Source of the DNA: Miscanthus floridulus
Lineage: Eukaryota > Streptophyta > Magnoliopsida > Poales > Poaceae
Direction of reading: 5' to 3'
NCBI RefSeq assembly: GCF_019320115.1
Contig: NC_089591.1
Span: 22,422,502-22,486,501 of the forward strand
DNA: 64,000 nucleotides
This document shows, piece by piece, positions 31,601 to 42,753 of this stretch. The position numbers were made by a program, and so were the translations under genes. A model generated the notes under the pieces. That model was not told the origin of the DNA. It saw only the letters and a program-made list of their open reading frames with translations, and made no database searches. Position 1 is the stretch's first letter. Every line of letters begins with the position of its first letter.

Positions 31601-33414
31601 GCACACAAAAATAGGAACAAATGAACTATCCTACTACACTATAGTCGCTGATAGGCGGGACCCGCTGTCAGTCGACCCCACACGTCAGTGAAACAAAAAC
31701 AGGGCATGGTGCTGCATTGTCGTGGTTCGGCCACAGCTTGTCGCTGGTGAGTCCTCCAGTAGAGGCAAGTGGACCTACGTGACCTACAACGCAAATCGTG
31801 TCAGGTGACCTAGGTGGTGGCAGTGCAGGTGTGGCGGAGCGTGCTCGTCGCCGGCCATGAAGGCATGGCGGCGCTGCTCTACGGTGCACCGGTCATCACC
31901 GGCCACGGCGAAGCCAGGCGAGGCGCGCAATAGCATCACGGTGACCTAGTGACACTATTTCAACTACATAGGATTAACGAAAAGCTCGGACAAGCTCTAG
32001 CCATGCTGCGGTGGCGTGGAGGTGAGAACGTAGTGGTGCGGGTCACCGTGTGTTCCGCGCCGGTGAGACCACTAATGACTGGTAACACCATAACACAAGC
32101 TAACCCCCATCCTAACCAAGCCCTAATGCTAATAACAGGAAGAAAAGCACGCATGAGCCAAGTGGTGGCGAGTTCAGCCGTGGAAGTGGCCATGGCGGCC
32201 GAGATTTTCGGTGAGAGGGGAAAAGGTGAATACGCCCTCACCGAAGCTCTATTGACGCAGCGAATACGTTGAGGCGGTGGAGGTGGACATGGCATAGCTA
32301 TGGGCGAGATGGAGATGATGGCAGTGTGGTGGAGGGTACATGAGGCAACGACGGAGGTGATGCTGTGCTCGTCGGCGAGGCTGCGCTGCTGCGAACGACG
32401 AAGGAGGAGGCAGAGAATTGAAAATGTAAGCGCAGGGATGGAGCGGCGAGTGCAGGACACGATATTATGCGCTCTGGCCCGACACAGCCGTGTTGGGTAG
32501 GACACCGATGACGTGTGGCCTCCACCGGCTCCACGCGGCGTTCATGCGCTGTCAACGATCAGCCACTGTTGGTCATCATTAGAGGTGAGTGATCTGGCCT
32601 AACAGTGTGAATTGACTGCGCTCGATCTCCTAAACCATGAGGAATTAGCGCCCACGATCTAAACCAAACTTGTAGCCCTATATACCAGCTAGAATTCTTA
32701 TTTAAGGATCATGGCATAATTCTCAATGGTTAGTGAGTAAAATCATCTCAAAGTGGAGCCTGTCAGACTGTCAGCGCAAGAAGACTTAGAAAAATTTTGC
32801 TGTGTTGAAAATAGGGAATTGATGATTCTTGTGAGCCTAATTCAAGCATGTTAGGAGCTAAACTAGTCTATGGCCCAAAGATAAAAGTTGTTCCTCTTAT
32901 CAAATACTACAACTTTGCTTTAGTGACCATCTTCATGGAACGTCTCTATCATATGGTTCAAACTTGGTCAAACACCTTACATTCAAAAGATGGCTTATAC
33001 ATGAACTAGGACTTGGTGACCCATTTAGCCCTAACCATGAATACCAAAGTTGTTCATAATGATCTTATAAACATATTTAAGCTATTTGCAAGGTCACACA
33101 ATCATTTCATGCATTGGTTACACATCGAGCTTCCTAGTTCAACACACATAGCATCACTTAAGTACTTGATTAGACAAAATGATCTTCATGAACATTGTTC
33201 CACTAGTCATCATGAGTGTAGCTAATATGTTTTAGTGGCTCACATCCATCCTTTACATGTGTTCACTCATGATCATATGCATATATACAGTGAAACATAA
33301 AATAACAAGCAATGTTGCATATGTTTCAATTGTAAAAGCTCAAATATGAATGCTTAATGCTCATGCTCATGCAATGCAAGTCAATTTATGCAAGGCTAAC
33401 ACCTAGGTGTTACA
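28652..33414 (-). repeat. Element 1 5' LTR (4,763 bp)
   Basis: Aligns with 4764-9584. The plus-strand start is TATCATAGAACC, where TG has become TA; the end GTGTTACA is intact. About 60 bases present at 6055-6113 are missing near 29937, and about 20 extra bases occur near 32795. Differences from the partner in the first 120 bases are almost all C/T or G/A changes, consistent with methylated, ageing LTRs. The GC-rich island is at about 31,640-32,560. Confidence 0.9.
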
Positions 33415-33598
33415 AAGAACCCCTCATAATCACCATGATCAGAGCCAGAGACAATCACCTTCCTCTGCTCGACAATCCTCATTGTACCAAGCAGTCTAGG
33501 TGGCGGCAACCACCAAGAGAAACAAGCGAAACTCGCAGCGAAACACAATCACCAAGTGCCTCTAGATGCAATCACTCAAGCAATGCACCTAGATTCAC
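33415..33598. repeat. Repeat copy C, middle part, starting with the AAGAA duplication
   Basis: Begins with the right target duplication of element 1 (33415-33419), then continues copy C exactly where it stopped at 4758: CCCTCATAATCACCATGATC is the counterpart of 3568-3587 in copy B. It is cut again at 33598, after GATTCAC, by element 5. Confidence 0.85.
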
Positions 33599-35161
33599 TG
33601 TAGTTAACAACCATTATGAATCATCAATATAACGTGTATAAGGGCATAAATAGAATCACCAACGAAGGTCTAGGGGTTTAAACTAACAAATTCCATGAGT
33701 TTTGGTGAATCTATATTTTTTGCAAGGTTTATTCAGAAAACCGTCAAAGTGGACCTACATGTCAGATTTAATCGTGCTTATCCATAGCAAAATAGACACT
33801 AGAAGACTCAAGAGGACTCCATGCTGAGGCAGAGTGACAAAGACTACCAGGGTGGGCTAGTCATCCCCACCTATAGGCCGCCTAGCCCCCTAGGCCCACA
33901 TGTTAGCCCCTCCTTCAAATGTTAGTTCTCCACCACCTCCTAGGTTGCATCTACGCCATCCTTTAAGTTGGTTTGACCTAAGGGCTCACGTTGGTCCCTT
34001 CGGCCTATATATACTAGCCCCTGCCACCCCAGGCATAACCCTAGTCATCAAGTCATTTGAGAAGATAGAGACCATAATCATCCTCAGAGCTCCACCATAT
34101 TCTACAACATAGCTAGTTAGGCTAGGTCTAGAGGGAGGCAAGTAGGCTTCGCTTGGATTCCCAATCTTGTCAAGAGCATGGTTTGGTATAATCTTTATAC
34201 CCCCTCTTTTTTGTACCTTCATTATTTTTATATGCTAGTTACAATTGTTATGACAATATTAGTATTCATCTTATTCATGTTCTTCGTTATAATGTTCATC
34301 GTCTACTTTGATTATATGCTTAGTATAATTAAATTATCATCATGTTCATGCATAAGTTCATATAGCACTCGCTCTAAGGTACCATGGGTGAGTGGTCGAT
34401 ATTGTTTACTTGTGGATACACCCTATATTCTGGGTCATGTGGTAGATCATGGATGTGACACTCCTATTGAGTCCTTTGTAGTCCACTCCCCTGAATATAG
34501 GTGCACGTAGGGTCCGGTTATGAAGGAAGAACAAGCTATGTTCTTAATCTTCCTTAGTAATATCCCTTATATGTAGATATGAAGATGATCTTAGTAGTGA
34601 ATACTAGGTATAATTGCACTAATCAATGTATGCTTTGACTTGTAATTAAGAATAACTTAGGAATTATTCCTCTAATATTCTACCTGACCATGCTAATGCC
34701 ATAGAAAGGAGTACTCTGAGTGATTTATTATTATTATTAGTCAATACTTATCATATATCTTATCCTATGACTTACCCCTGTTATGAGTAGAACATTGGTT
34801 ATGGTTTATTTCTCCATCAATAGTATAAGTTATCAATACATGTCCCTGCTAGACCTTTCCTGTGGTAAAAATATAAATAACGATACCTAGAATACTCCTG
34901 GGTGAAGTGCTACAATGGTATAATTATCTGTGCGCTTGTAGATTCCTTTCATATATATATATATATTCATATCTATTCTTCCTAGTCACATAAATTAATA
35001 AAGAATGGCTTAGTATTATTCTAGTAGTAATGCTATGTAGTACTAACAAGCATATTTGGCACCATCATTAGGGATGACAACCTAGTACAAGTGATGCTAG
35101 GGGATGTAGGCATATTATAGGTGACTACTTAAAACAAATGACAAGTTAATAAATTCCAATA
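33599..35161 (+). repeat. Element 5 5' LTR
   Basis: Matches 39124-40729. A TATATATACTAG string at about 34003-34014 and a (TA)n microsatellite at about 34952-34966 are present. Both LTRs also hold an AT-rich hydrophobic open frame (34178-34510 here), which I do not count as a gene. Compared with the partner it lacks about 26 bases near 34400 (AAGCGTGGTGCTTATATG in the other LTR). Confidence 0.85.
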
Positions 35162-35169
35162 AGCATTTT

Positions 35170-35187
35170 TGGCACCGTTGTCGGGGA
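35170..35187 (+). promoter_or_regulatory. Element 5 primer-binding site (Asp-tRNA type)
   Basis: TGGCACCGTTGTCGGGGA differs at two C-to-T/G-to-A type positions from TGGCGCCGTTGCCGGGGA, the Asp-tRNA primer site known from Athila and relatives. Confidence 0.85.
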
Positions 35188-35312
35188 AGGTAGCTAGGCA
35201 AAGGAAGTATTGATAAACTTATACTTATTGATGTGATTGAGGAAAACCATTTACCCCTGCTCAAGTAGGATTACCCTTGTTTCATCTACTTTTGTATCTT
35301 ATGCAGGGTAAT

Positions 35313-36178
35313 GTATGACTGGTTTTGACCTTCCAACAAACTATGTTGAAGATCTAGAAGCCTTAATCAGGAGAACTAGAGCCAAACTCAAGAAAGTCTC
35401 AGCTTTAGAGTCAGAAGACCAATAGATAAGGAAAAACTTAACACCAGTATTTGAAGCCATGGCTGACAAGACTCTCCATGAATTCTCTGCTCTAACTATA
35501 GCCAACATCTGTACTAGACCAACAGTCAATGTTGGAGATAATAGATTCGAGCTCGAGATAATAGATTCAAGCTCAAACCAGCCCTCATCAATCTGGTGCA
35601 AGCAAGCCAATTTTGTGGAAAGGCACATGAAGATGTGAGTGCACATCTCCAACACTTCCTCGAGATCTATAGCACTTTCACCATGAAAGGAGTAACCCAA
35701 GATGCCATATTACTTCTCCTCTTCCCATTCCCACTCTTGGGGAAGCCAAAGTAATGGTTCTACACCTAACAAAGATAGAAATACTCATATATATTTTCTA
35801 CCATAGGTTGACCAATAGTATCCATGAGACTATGGATGCTGCTGCTAGAGGTGCATTCCTAGTCACTCACCATACTAGCTACAACAGCTCTTGTGGAGAA
35901 GATGGCCTCCAACCAAGGTTGGAATGAAGAATGTCTTTAGACCCACAAGAGAGGTGGAGGTATGCATCAACTCAAGGAGGTAGACATGCTATCTGCCAAG
36001 ATGGACCTACTGATGAAGAAGCTTGAAGATCGAGCCAATGAGAAGCAAGAAGTCATGCACATTCATGATTCTCGCATGACATGTGAAGTGTGTGGAAACA
36101 CTAGGCATTCAGGGAGCAATTGTCTTGAAACCCATGAGGATGTGAACTTTGTCAATAACAAGTACTTTTGTCCTTAGC
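35313..36178 (+). pseudogene. gag: Element 5 gag (broken)
   Basis: From the ATG at 35313 (MTGFDLPTNYVEDLEALIRR) the frame meets a TAG at about 35423 and later breaks. The core includes MADKTLHEFSAL and ALINLVQASQF-like and TMKGVTQDAILL segments typical of the Athila/Tat gag. The end, 35962-36178, is open and holds the zinc knuckle CEVCGNTRHSGSNC (CX2CX4HX4C) at about 36085-36128. A 20-base tandem duplication at about 35536-35576 (AGATAATAGATTCGAGCTCG, then a near copy) adds a frame shift. Confidence 0.75.
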
Positions 36179-36619
36179 AGAATCAAGGATGGAACTAGCA
36201 ATAGAGACCGAAACTAGCAAGGTAATTACCAAGGTAACTATCAAGGTAGTAATTTTAATAATTTCAATCAACCACCCTTGAGAGAATTAATTGCTAGCCA
36301 ATCCAAACTTATGGAGGGATTATCTAGAAAGGTAGCTACCAATGATAAAATTCTAGATAAAATAAATAATAGAATGGATAGATTTGCTTCTGCCATTAGG
36401 AATCAACATAGCTTTAATAAAATGATAGAATTACAAATAGCTTAGATGGTAGCTGCTACTCCTTCATCTGACAAAGGTAAGATTATGAGGTAACCGAAAG
36501 ATCTAGAAACTACAAATCTTATCAATATTCGCAATGCAACATATTACTATATACAACCATCGACAGGAAGGTGGATAGATTATACCTTGCCTAAAAAGAA
36601 GAGCGATCCAGGGAGACCT

Positions 36620-36965
36620 ATCATCCCCATCGCCATTGGACCTCACATTTTTGAAGAAGCTGTCTATGACTTTCGAAGCAAGTGTCAACATCATGCCTAA
36701 GGTAATTTATGTTCAAATTAATAGAGATACTTTGTTGTACACAAACATGTGTTTGCAGCTTGCAGATCAGTCACTCTATTACCCCAAGGGAGTTCTTGAA
36801 GATGCCATTGTTCGAGTGGGACAATAATATGTTCCCGTAGGCTTTATGGTTCTAGAAACATGTGGTGATGTAAGGGCACCCATTATTTTGGGCTGACTTT
36901 TCCTAAGCACCACAAAAGCCATCATCTACATGAATAGTGCAAAGATCTGCTTCACAATCAATGAT
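36620..36965 (+). pseudogene. Element 5 first retropepsin-like domain
   Basis: ASVNIMPKVIY at about 36676 matches the retropepsin block that normally follows the catalytic D-x-G, but the residues before it read MTFE, so the active-site Asp is missing. Then LQLADQSLYYPKGVLEDAIVRVG (36755-36825) and APIILG (about 36877) followed by TGA. The order and spacing are those of Athila/Tat proteases. Inactive. Confidence 0.7.
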
Positions 36966-37189
36966 AGGAAGGAGAAGTTTTCTTTCAAGAACCTCATCTT
37001 GCGATATCCTAGACATGCACAAATGTCATACCTACCTGAAGAGATAATAGTGACCAAGAAGAAGAACAACAAGAGAAGGAGGAAGAACAAGGCTAGGCAA
37101 CCTCAAGAAGAATCAATTAACATGATCAACACACTACGATCAGAGTACGACCACCTCCTTGCATCACCATTCATTGCTAAGAAGGATGA

Positions 37190-37632
37190 CCTAGGCGTAC
37201 CGATGATCAAGTGTACCATTGGACAAAGAATATTCCACAAGACCTTCTATGACATTGGGTCAGGGTGTCAATATAATGTCCAAGGTAATGTATGAATACT
37301 TATTCGGTGATGAATCTTTGTTCCCTACATATATGCAATTACAGATAGCGAACCAATCAATCTGATTTTCGAAAGGAATAGCAAAAGATGTTATGGTAAG
37401 AATACATGATCACTATGCCCCTGCCGACTTTATGGTTCTAGCCATGGGTGAAGAAGAAGATGATACGCCCATCATCCTTGGAAGACCATTCCTTAACACT
37501 ACCAACATGATCATCTATGTTCGATCTGGACAAGTCCACTTCCAATTCCCTAGAGAGAAGGTATGCTGCTATTTTAATAGTTATACCACTTATGAACAAC
37601 CAAAGAAGTCCTACTCTAGGAGGAGACATTGA
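37190..37632 (+). pseudogene. Element 5 second retropepsin-like domain
   Basis: YDIGSG at about 37248 keeps the catalytic Asp, but the frame shifts by one base directly afterwards. MVRIHDHYAPADFMVLAMGEEED and TPIILGRPFLNTTNMI (about 37390-37520) complete the same fold as the first domain. Between the two copies lies a Lys/Arg-rich linker (KKKNNKRRRKNKARQPQEE, about 37050-37110) that resembles a nuclear localisation signal. The presence of two domains suggests an internal duplication in this family. Confidence 0.7.
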
Positions 37633-37639
37633 TCATCCC

Positions 37640-39100
37640 AATGCTAAAGGAATCAACTTCCCAAGAATGAACGAGAAGAAGATGAAGAACTTGAAGAAGT
37701 GGTGAAAGATGAACCTACTCCGCCTATGTCAAGTCCATGACCAAGTAGGTATGGAAAGAGAAGGTGACCTCACCATCAGAGACGTCATCACAAGATGTGC
37801 CGCCATCTGGTTCTCCATCGCTGAGACTAGATGATGCACCCAAAGAGTGAAGAACTTTTCTCTAGCCAAGTCCTGTCCAGGAGGACTTAAAAATTCAAAC
37901 CCTGGCCATGAGGTAACATCAGTAGTTATCCATATTTACTTTTTAGTATTGCATGAATTGCTTTTCACTTTAGCATATTCATTTTCTAGCATTACATCAT
38001 TGCATCATAAAGCCTAAGCCACATGTGAAAAATTTTCTTGATGTGTAAAAGCCCAAGGGAATATTCACTGTGGTGGTATAAAAAATATATAAATATATAT
38101 CATGCATGTATATTTTCTGTCTACATTATATAAATAAGAAATTCCAAAAATATTAAATAGACACCCTACTAGAACTTTGTTAATTAGGAAATCTGACTAA
38201 ACCCCCAAGAATAACAAATCTCTGAATGGCTGATCGCTAACCCCTTATCCTAATCTGTGCCATGAGTTTTGGTGTTCTTGTTGGAGTATTTTGTAGGGTG
38301 ATCAAGAATAAAGCCATCCATCCGAAGTACATTTTCCAAACCGCTGCTACACCCGCTGCACAAGGAACCCTACTTCTAGATGGATGATAAAGACTTCTGG
38401 TAGTAGACTCAATCTAAGAAAGACCACAATAACATCCTGCTTGGGGGAAAGGCATCCCTCATATATCGAGTTAAGTACTTCTTTCCCTTTTGTTCTATTA
38501 TTTATATGTCATAAAAGATGCATAAAAACTAAGAATTTACTCTAAACATGAAACTCGTGGGTAGCATATGCTTGATCTAAGTCTAGGAAATTGATGGATA
38601 TGATATGAAAAGGTCTAAGGTACTATTTATCTTGTTCCAAGTGATACTAAAGTTATGGAGATTTATCTTTTGAAAAACATAAAAATCCTACATGATGAGC
38701 TCCTTATGACAAAGCTTGAATTCCTACCAAAGCCATATATGATATTTAGATTACAAAAACGTCCACTTATATGTTGCTTGCATGGCATTGAGTTTAGTCA
38801 AGCTTTGTTGACCCTTATGAGAGGGTTGTCATGCTCTTAAAATCAAGATCATGTACACACCACCCACATATGCACTACTCCTACACTGGGGGTAGGCGCA
38901 TAAACATGCCATTCCATCTAGATCCACCTAAAAATGTTTTACACCTACACTGGGAGTAAACACCAAAAACATGTTCATAGGACATCCACCAAACAAATGC
39001 TCCAATTTCTTGTTGCTATCTCTCAAAAATTCTATTTTAAAATCCTTAAACACTTCATCCATTTACTGAGTTTAGCTTTGTTATGGGACTAGCAAAGGTT
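37640..39100 (+). other. Element 5 3' non-coding region
   Basis: About 1.4 kb with no significant open frame and no RT or integrase trace. It is AT-rich with a (TA) run near 38085-38105 and two CTACACTGGG words near 38882 and 38946. In non-autonomous elements such sequence may hold packaging signals, but nothing here shows that. Confidence 0.5.
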
Positions 39101-39115
39101 AAGCTTGGGGGAGTT
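39100..39115 (+). promoter_or_regulatory. Element 5 polypurine tract
   Basis: AAGCTTGGGGGAGTT immediately before the TGTTGACGG start of the 3' LTR. Confidence 0.75.
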
Positions 39116-40729
39116 TGTTGACGGTAGTTAACAACCATTATAAACCATCAATATAACATGTATAAGGGCATAAATATAATCACCAATGAAGGTCTAGGGG
39201 TTTAAACTAATAAATTCCATGAGTTTTGGTGAATCTGTATTTTCTTTAGGGTTTATTCCAAAAACCGTCAAGGTGGACCTACGTGTCAGATTTAATCATG
39301 ATTATCCGTAGCAAAACGGACACTAGAAGACTCTAGAAGACTCGATAGGACTCCGTGCTGAGGTAGTGAGGCAAAGATTGCTAGGTGGGGCTGGCTAGCC
39401 ACACCTGCAGGCCGTCCAGCCCCCTAGGCCCACATGTCAGCCTCTTCTTCGAATGTCGGTTCTCCACCGCCTCCTAGATTGCGTCTATGCCGTCCTTAAG
39501 TCAGTTTGATCCAAGGTCTCACATTGGATGGTCCAGCTTATATATACCAGCCCCTGCCACCCCTAGGCATAACCCTAGTCATCAAGTCATTTGAGAAGAT
39601 AGAAACCCTAATCATCCTCAAAGCTCCACCATATTCTAGGGCATAGCTAGTTAGGCCAAGTCTAGAGGGAGGCAAGCAGGCTTCGCTTGGATTCCCGATC
39701 TTATCAAGAGTGTGGTTTGGTATAATCTTTGTACCCTCTCTCTTTTGTACCTCCATTATTTTTATATGCTAGTTACAATTGTTATGACAATATTAGTATT
39801 CATCTTATTCATGTTCTTCATTATAATGTTCATCATCTACTTTGATTATATGCTTAGTATAGTTAGATTATCATCATGTTCATGCATAAGTTCGTATAGC
39901 GCTCAGTCTAAGGTAGCATGGGTGAGTGGTTGACATTGTGTAAGCGTGGTGCTTATATGTTGTTTACCTATAGATACACCCTATATTCCGGGTCATGTGG
40001 TAGATCATGGATGTGACACTCCCATTGAGTCCTTTGTAGTCCACTCCCCGAGTATAGGCGCATGTAGGGTCTAGTTATGATGGAAGAACAAGCTCTATTC
40101 TTAATCTTCCTTAGTAATATCCCTTATGTGTAGATATGAAGATGATCTTAGCAATGACTACTAGGTATAATTGCACTAATTAATGTATGCTTTGCCTTGT
40201 AATTAAGAATAACTTAGGAATTATTCCTCTAATATTCTACCTAACCATGCTAATGCCATAGAAAGGAGTACTCTGAGTAATTTATCATTATTATTAGTGA
40301 ATACTTATCATATATCTTATCCTATTACTTACCCCTGTTATGAGTAGAACATTGGTTATGGTTTATTTCTCCATCAATAGTAGAAGTTATCAATACATGT
40401 CCCTGCTAGACCTTCCCTATGGTAAGAATATAAATAACGATACCTGGAATACTCCCGGGTGACTGTGCTACAATGGTATAATTATCTGTGCACTTGTAGA
40501 TTCCTTTCATATATATATATATATATACATATATTCATATATATTCTTTCTAGTCACATAAATTAATAAAGAACTGCTTAGTATTATTCTAGTAGTAATG
40601 CTATGTAGTACAAACAAGCATCTCTGGCACCATCATTCGGGATGACAACCTAGTACAAGTGATGCTTGGAGATGTAGGCATATTACAAGTGACAAATTAA
40701 AACAAGTGATAAGTTAATAAATACCAACA
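39116..40729 (+). repeat. Element 5 3' LTR (1,614 bp)
   Basis: TGTTGACGG to ACCAACA, with canonical TG and CA. It aligns to the 5' LTR from 39124 onward. A (TA)n microsatellite lies near 40508-40528. Copy C resumes with ACTCCCAATC. Confidence 0.85.
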
Positions 40730-41028
40730 ACTCCCAATCTTGCAAAGATGATGAATTAATGATGGAGATGAGTGAGAGGGCTTTGGCTAAGCTCACAAGG
40801 TTGCTATGTCAATGCAAATGGCCAAGAGAGTTAGCTAGAGCTGGCAATGGGGCTTAAATAGAAGCTCCCACGAAATAGAGCCATTGGGCTCTCACTATAG
40901 CTGACCACGCGGTGATCGGATGCACTGGTCGGTCTGACCGGATGCATGCCTCCTAGCGTTCGATCCCACGAAAGTGCGCCACGTGTTGCCCCCATTCAAC
41001 CTTAGTTACTCAATCTCAATGGTGGTCT
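40730..41028. repeat. Repeat copy C, right part
   Basis: Continues copy C (counterpart of copy B 3747-4045), with GATGATGAATTAATGATGGAG and later GGTCGGTCTGACCGGATGC. It is cut at 41028 by an element 1-family LTR. Confidence 0.8.
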
Positions 41029-42753
41029 TGTAGCAGAACCATCCAATTTATAAGAGCACAAGTACAATGGCAGCCTACAAGCAGGTCACACTATCATACT
41101 TGAGTCCATATAAACCCGGTAGTCCATCGAGTACCACGAAGGGTCTCGATTAACCATCAACATACAACCAAGATCATACATGATTCAACATACATGCCAC
41201 ACATTACATAAAGTTCACAAATACAGTTCCATACATCAGAGTACGATTAAAAGTTATTACAAACCAAGTTTAGGTAAAATAGCAGCGAAAGCAATTAAAG
41301 TTTGAAACCAACATCTCCATCATTGTTCAAATATAGTGCCAACTCATGATCACAATCCCACAAAAGCATAAGAGAGGGATTAACAAAAGATGCCTTGCCC
41401 AGGGCCCTACTCCTCGTCCATAGTAGGACAAAAGCAGTTCTTATAGTAGCCATGATAAACTGTACCATCTACAACAAGTGAGAAATAAACCCTGAGTACG
41501 AGAAGGTACTCAGCTAGACTTACCCATGATAAACCAAAAATAAAGTGACTCAAAGGATCATGCAAGGCTTTATAAGTGGAGCTAGCTTGATAACATTTTG
41601 CATAAAAAGCGACTAATTTAGTTGTGCATTCATAATTCGGTCATCAAGTTAATTATAGCTATTCATCTCTAGATTAGCAACTAACCTATGCCAAACATGT
41701 GGTATATCATTTAGTAGCATACAATAGTAACAATAGCCGGTGTAGTAATTCCATGTTCATCATAACCATCATTCCATAATATAGTTACTACGATGTTGGG
41801 GCTAGCCAAGTTTCTCACTGTCCGGGAGAGACGGCGATTCGAATCAATTTCAACTAGCTAGGAATTTATTCCTAACACAAACCCAGGCAGACCAGATCAA
41901 CGATCACCTTAGGTCACCTTTGGTACAACTCAGGTACACATTTTACAGGTTTCGACCAGCACCACACAATCAGGGACAACCAGCTGCCAGGATGATCAGG
42001 ACTACCCTGTCCTTGGGCTCACATCTGGCTCCCCGCACATCCTTACTACAATCTAGAGTGTGCACTCTAACAGAATAGGGCCCAACCCTGAGTTGAGCTA
42101 CTCAGCTTCATGGTTAGAATGAGTTATCTAGGCTAGCTAAGCGAGAGGCATGCATTCAATCTTATTAGAATCACAGACGGAATCACATGGGTCAACCTAC
42201 ACATCGACTCCGTCCGGCCTCTAGTTACATTACCCCATGGTTCTGTTCCACGATAGCAAATATAGCCAGCCATGCTTTGGTATCCACCTATATCTCATAG
42301 GCGAATAGGAAATCACCCGACTTCTACTGGTCTAAGCATGGCTAAGCATATATTAGATCCTGGATCTACACAGGGTTGAAGGTATATATATCTAGACAAG
42401 ATAGCTCTATGCATCAAGTGTTTCCAATCAACTCTTATAACCTAATGCATCAAACATAAAGGACTCAAGTGATATTTTGTAAAACATGGGAGGCTTAAAA
42501 TGCTCTGGGGCTTGCCTTTGAGAAAAGAAGTTGGCCTATGGTCTAGGCACTCGGGTAAGTCTTCAAGAGTTTGCTCCTCTCCTTCTAAAGCTATGGCCTG
42601 TGGTGCCTCCTGTTGTTCCTCTGGCTCTTCTTTGAACTCCAACAGAGTTATCCCTTCGGATGATCCTATATGCATGTGCAGGAAATAAGATATCATGGAT
42701 GCATATTCTACATCTTGGAACTAGGCCAATTTGGGAGCGGTAATGACATGTAT
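41029..42753 (-). repeat. Partial LTR of the element 1 family
   Basis: Starts TGTAGCAGAACC and follows the first about 1.7 kb of the element 1 LTR (4764-6470) at moderate divergence, up to CATGTAT. The rest is displaced by the next LTR copy at 42754. No adjacent primer site or coding sequence is seen in the window. Confidence 0.8.

Larger units (their letters stand above)
4764..33414 (-). mobile_element. Element 1: Tekay-type Ty3/gypsy chromovirus, minus strand, with element 2 nested inside
   Basis: Two direct repeats of about 4.8 kb (4764-9584 and 28652-33414) flank a minus-strand gag-pol with an iMet-type primer site next to the right LTR. The order on the minus strand is 5' LTR, primer site, accessory ORF, gag, protease, RT, RNase H, integrase, chromodomain, polypurine tract, 3' LTR. 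Very long LTRs starting TGTAACACC, the iMet primer and a C-terminal chromodomain are the Tekay/Del pattern. Without the 12.4 kb insertion the element would be about 16 kb. The coding region has many stops and changed catalytic residues, so this copy cannot move by its own proteins. Confidence 0.9.
33599..40729 (+). mobile_element. Element 5: non-autonomous Ty3/gypsy element with gag and protease only
   Basis: LTRs at 33599-35161 and 39116-40729, an Asp-type primer site at 35170 and a polypurine tract before 39116. The 4-kb inner part has an Athila/Tat-like gag and two retropepsin-like regions, but no RT, RNase H or integrase motif anywhere. Such gag-protease elements are thought to use enzymes of an autonomous partner. 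The host repeat (copy C) resumes directly at 40730. No clean 5-bp duplication is visible, and the 5' LTR appears to lack its first seven to nine bases. Confidence 0.8.

Noticed and set aside
34178..34510. Hydrophobic membrane-like frame in the element 5 LTR, also open at 39712-39933
   Set aside because: AT-rich sequence gives Phe/Ile/Leu/Tyr/Met-rich frames by composition. The second copy stops early and there is no start or promoter logic.
34947..34968. TA microsatellite in element 5 LTRs (also 40507-40531)
   Set aside because: Ordinary dinucleotide repeat with slight length difference between LTRs; noted under the LTR entries.
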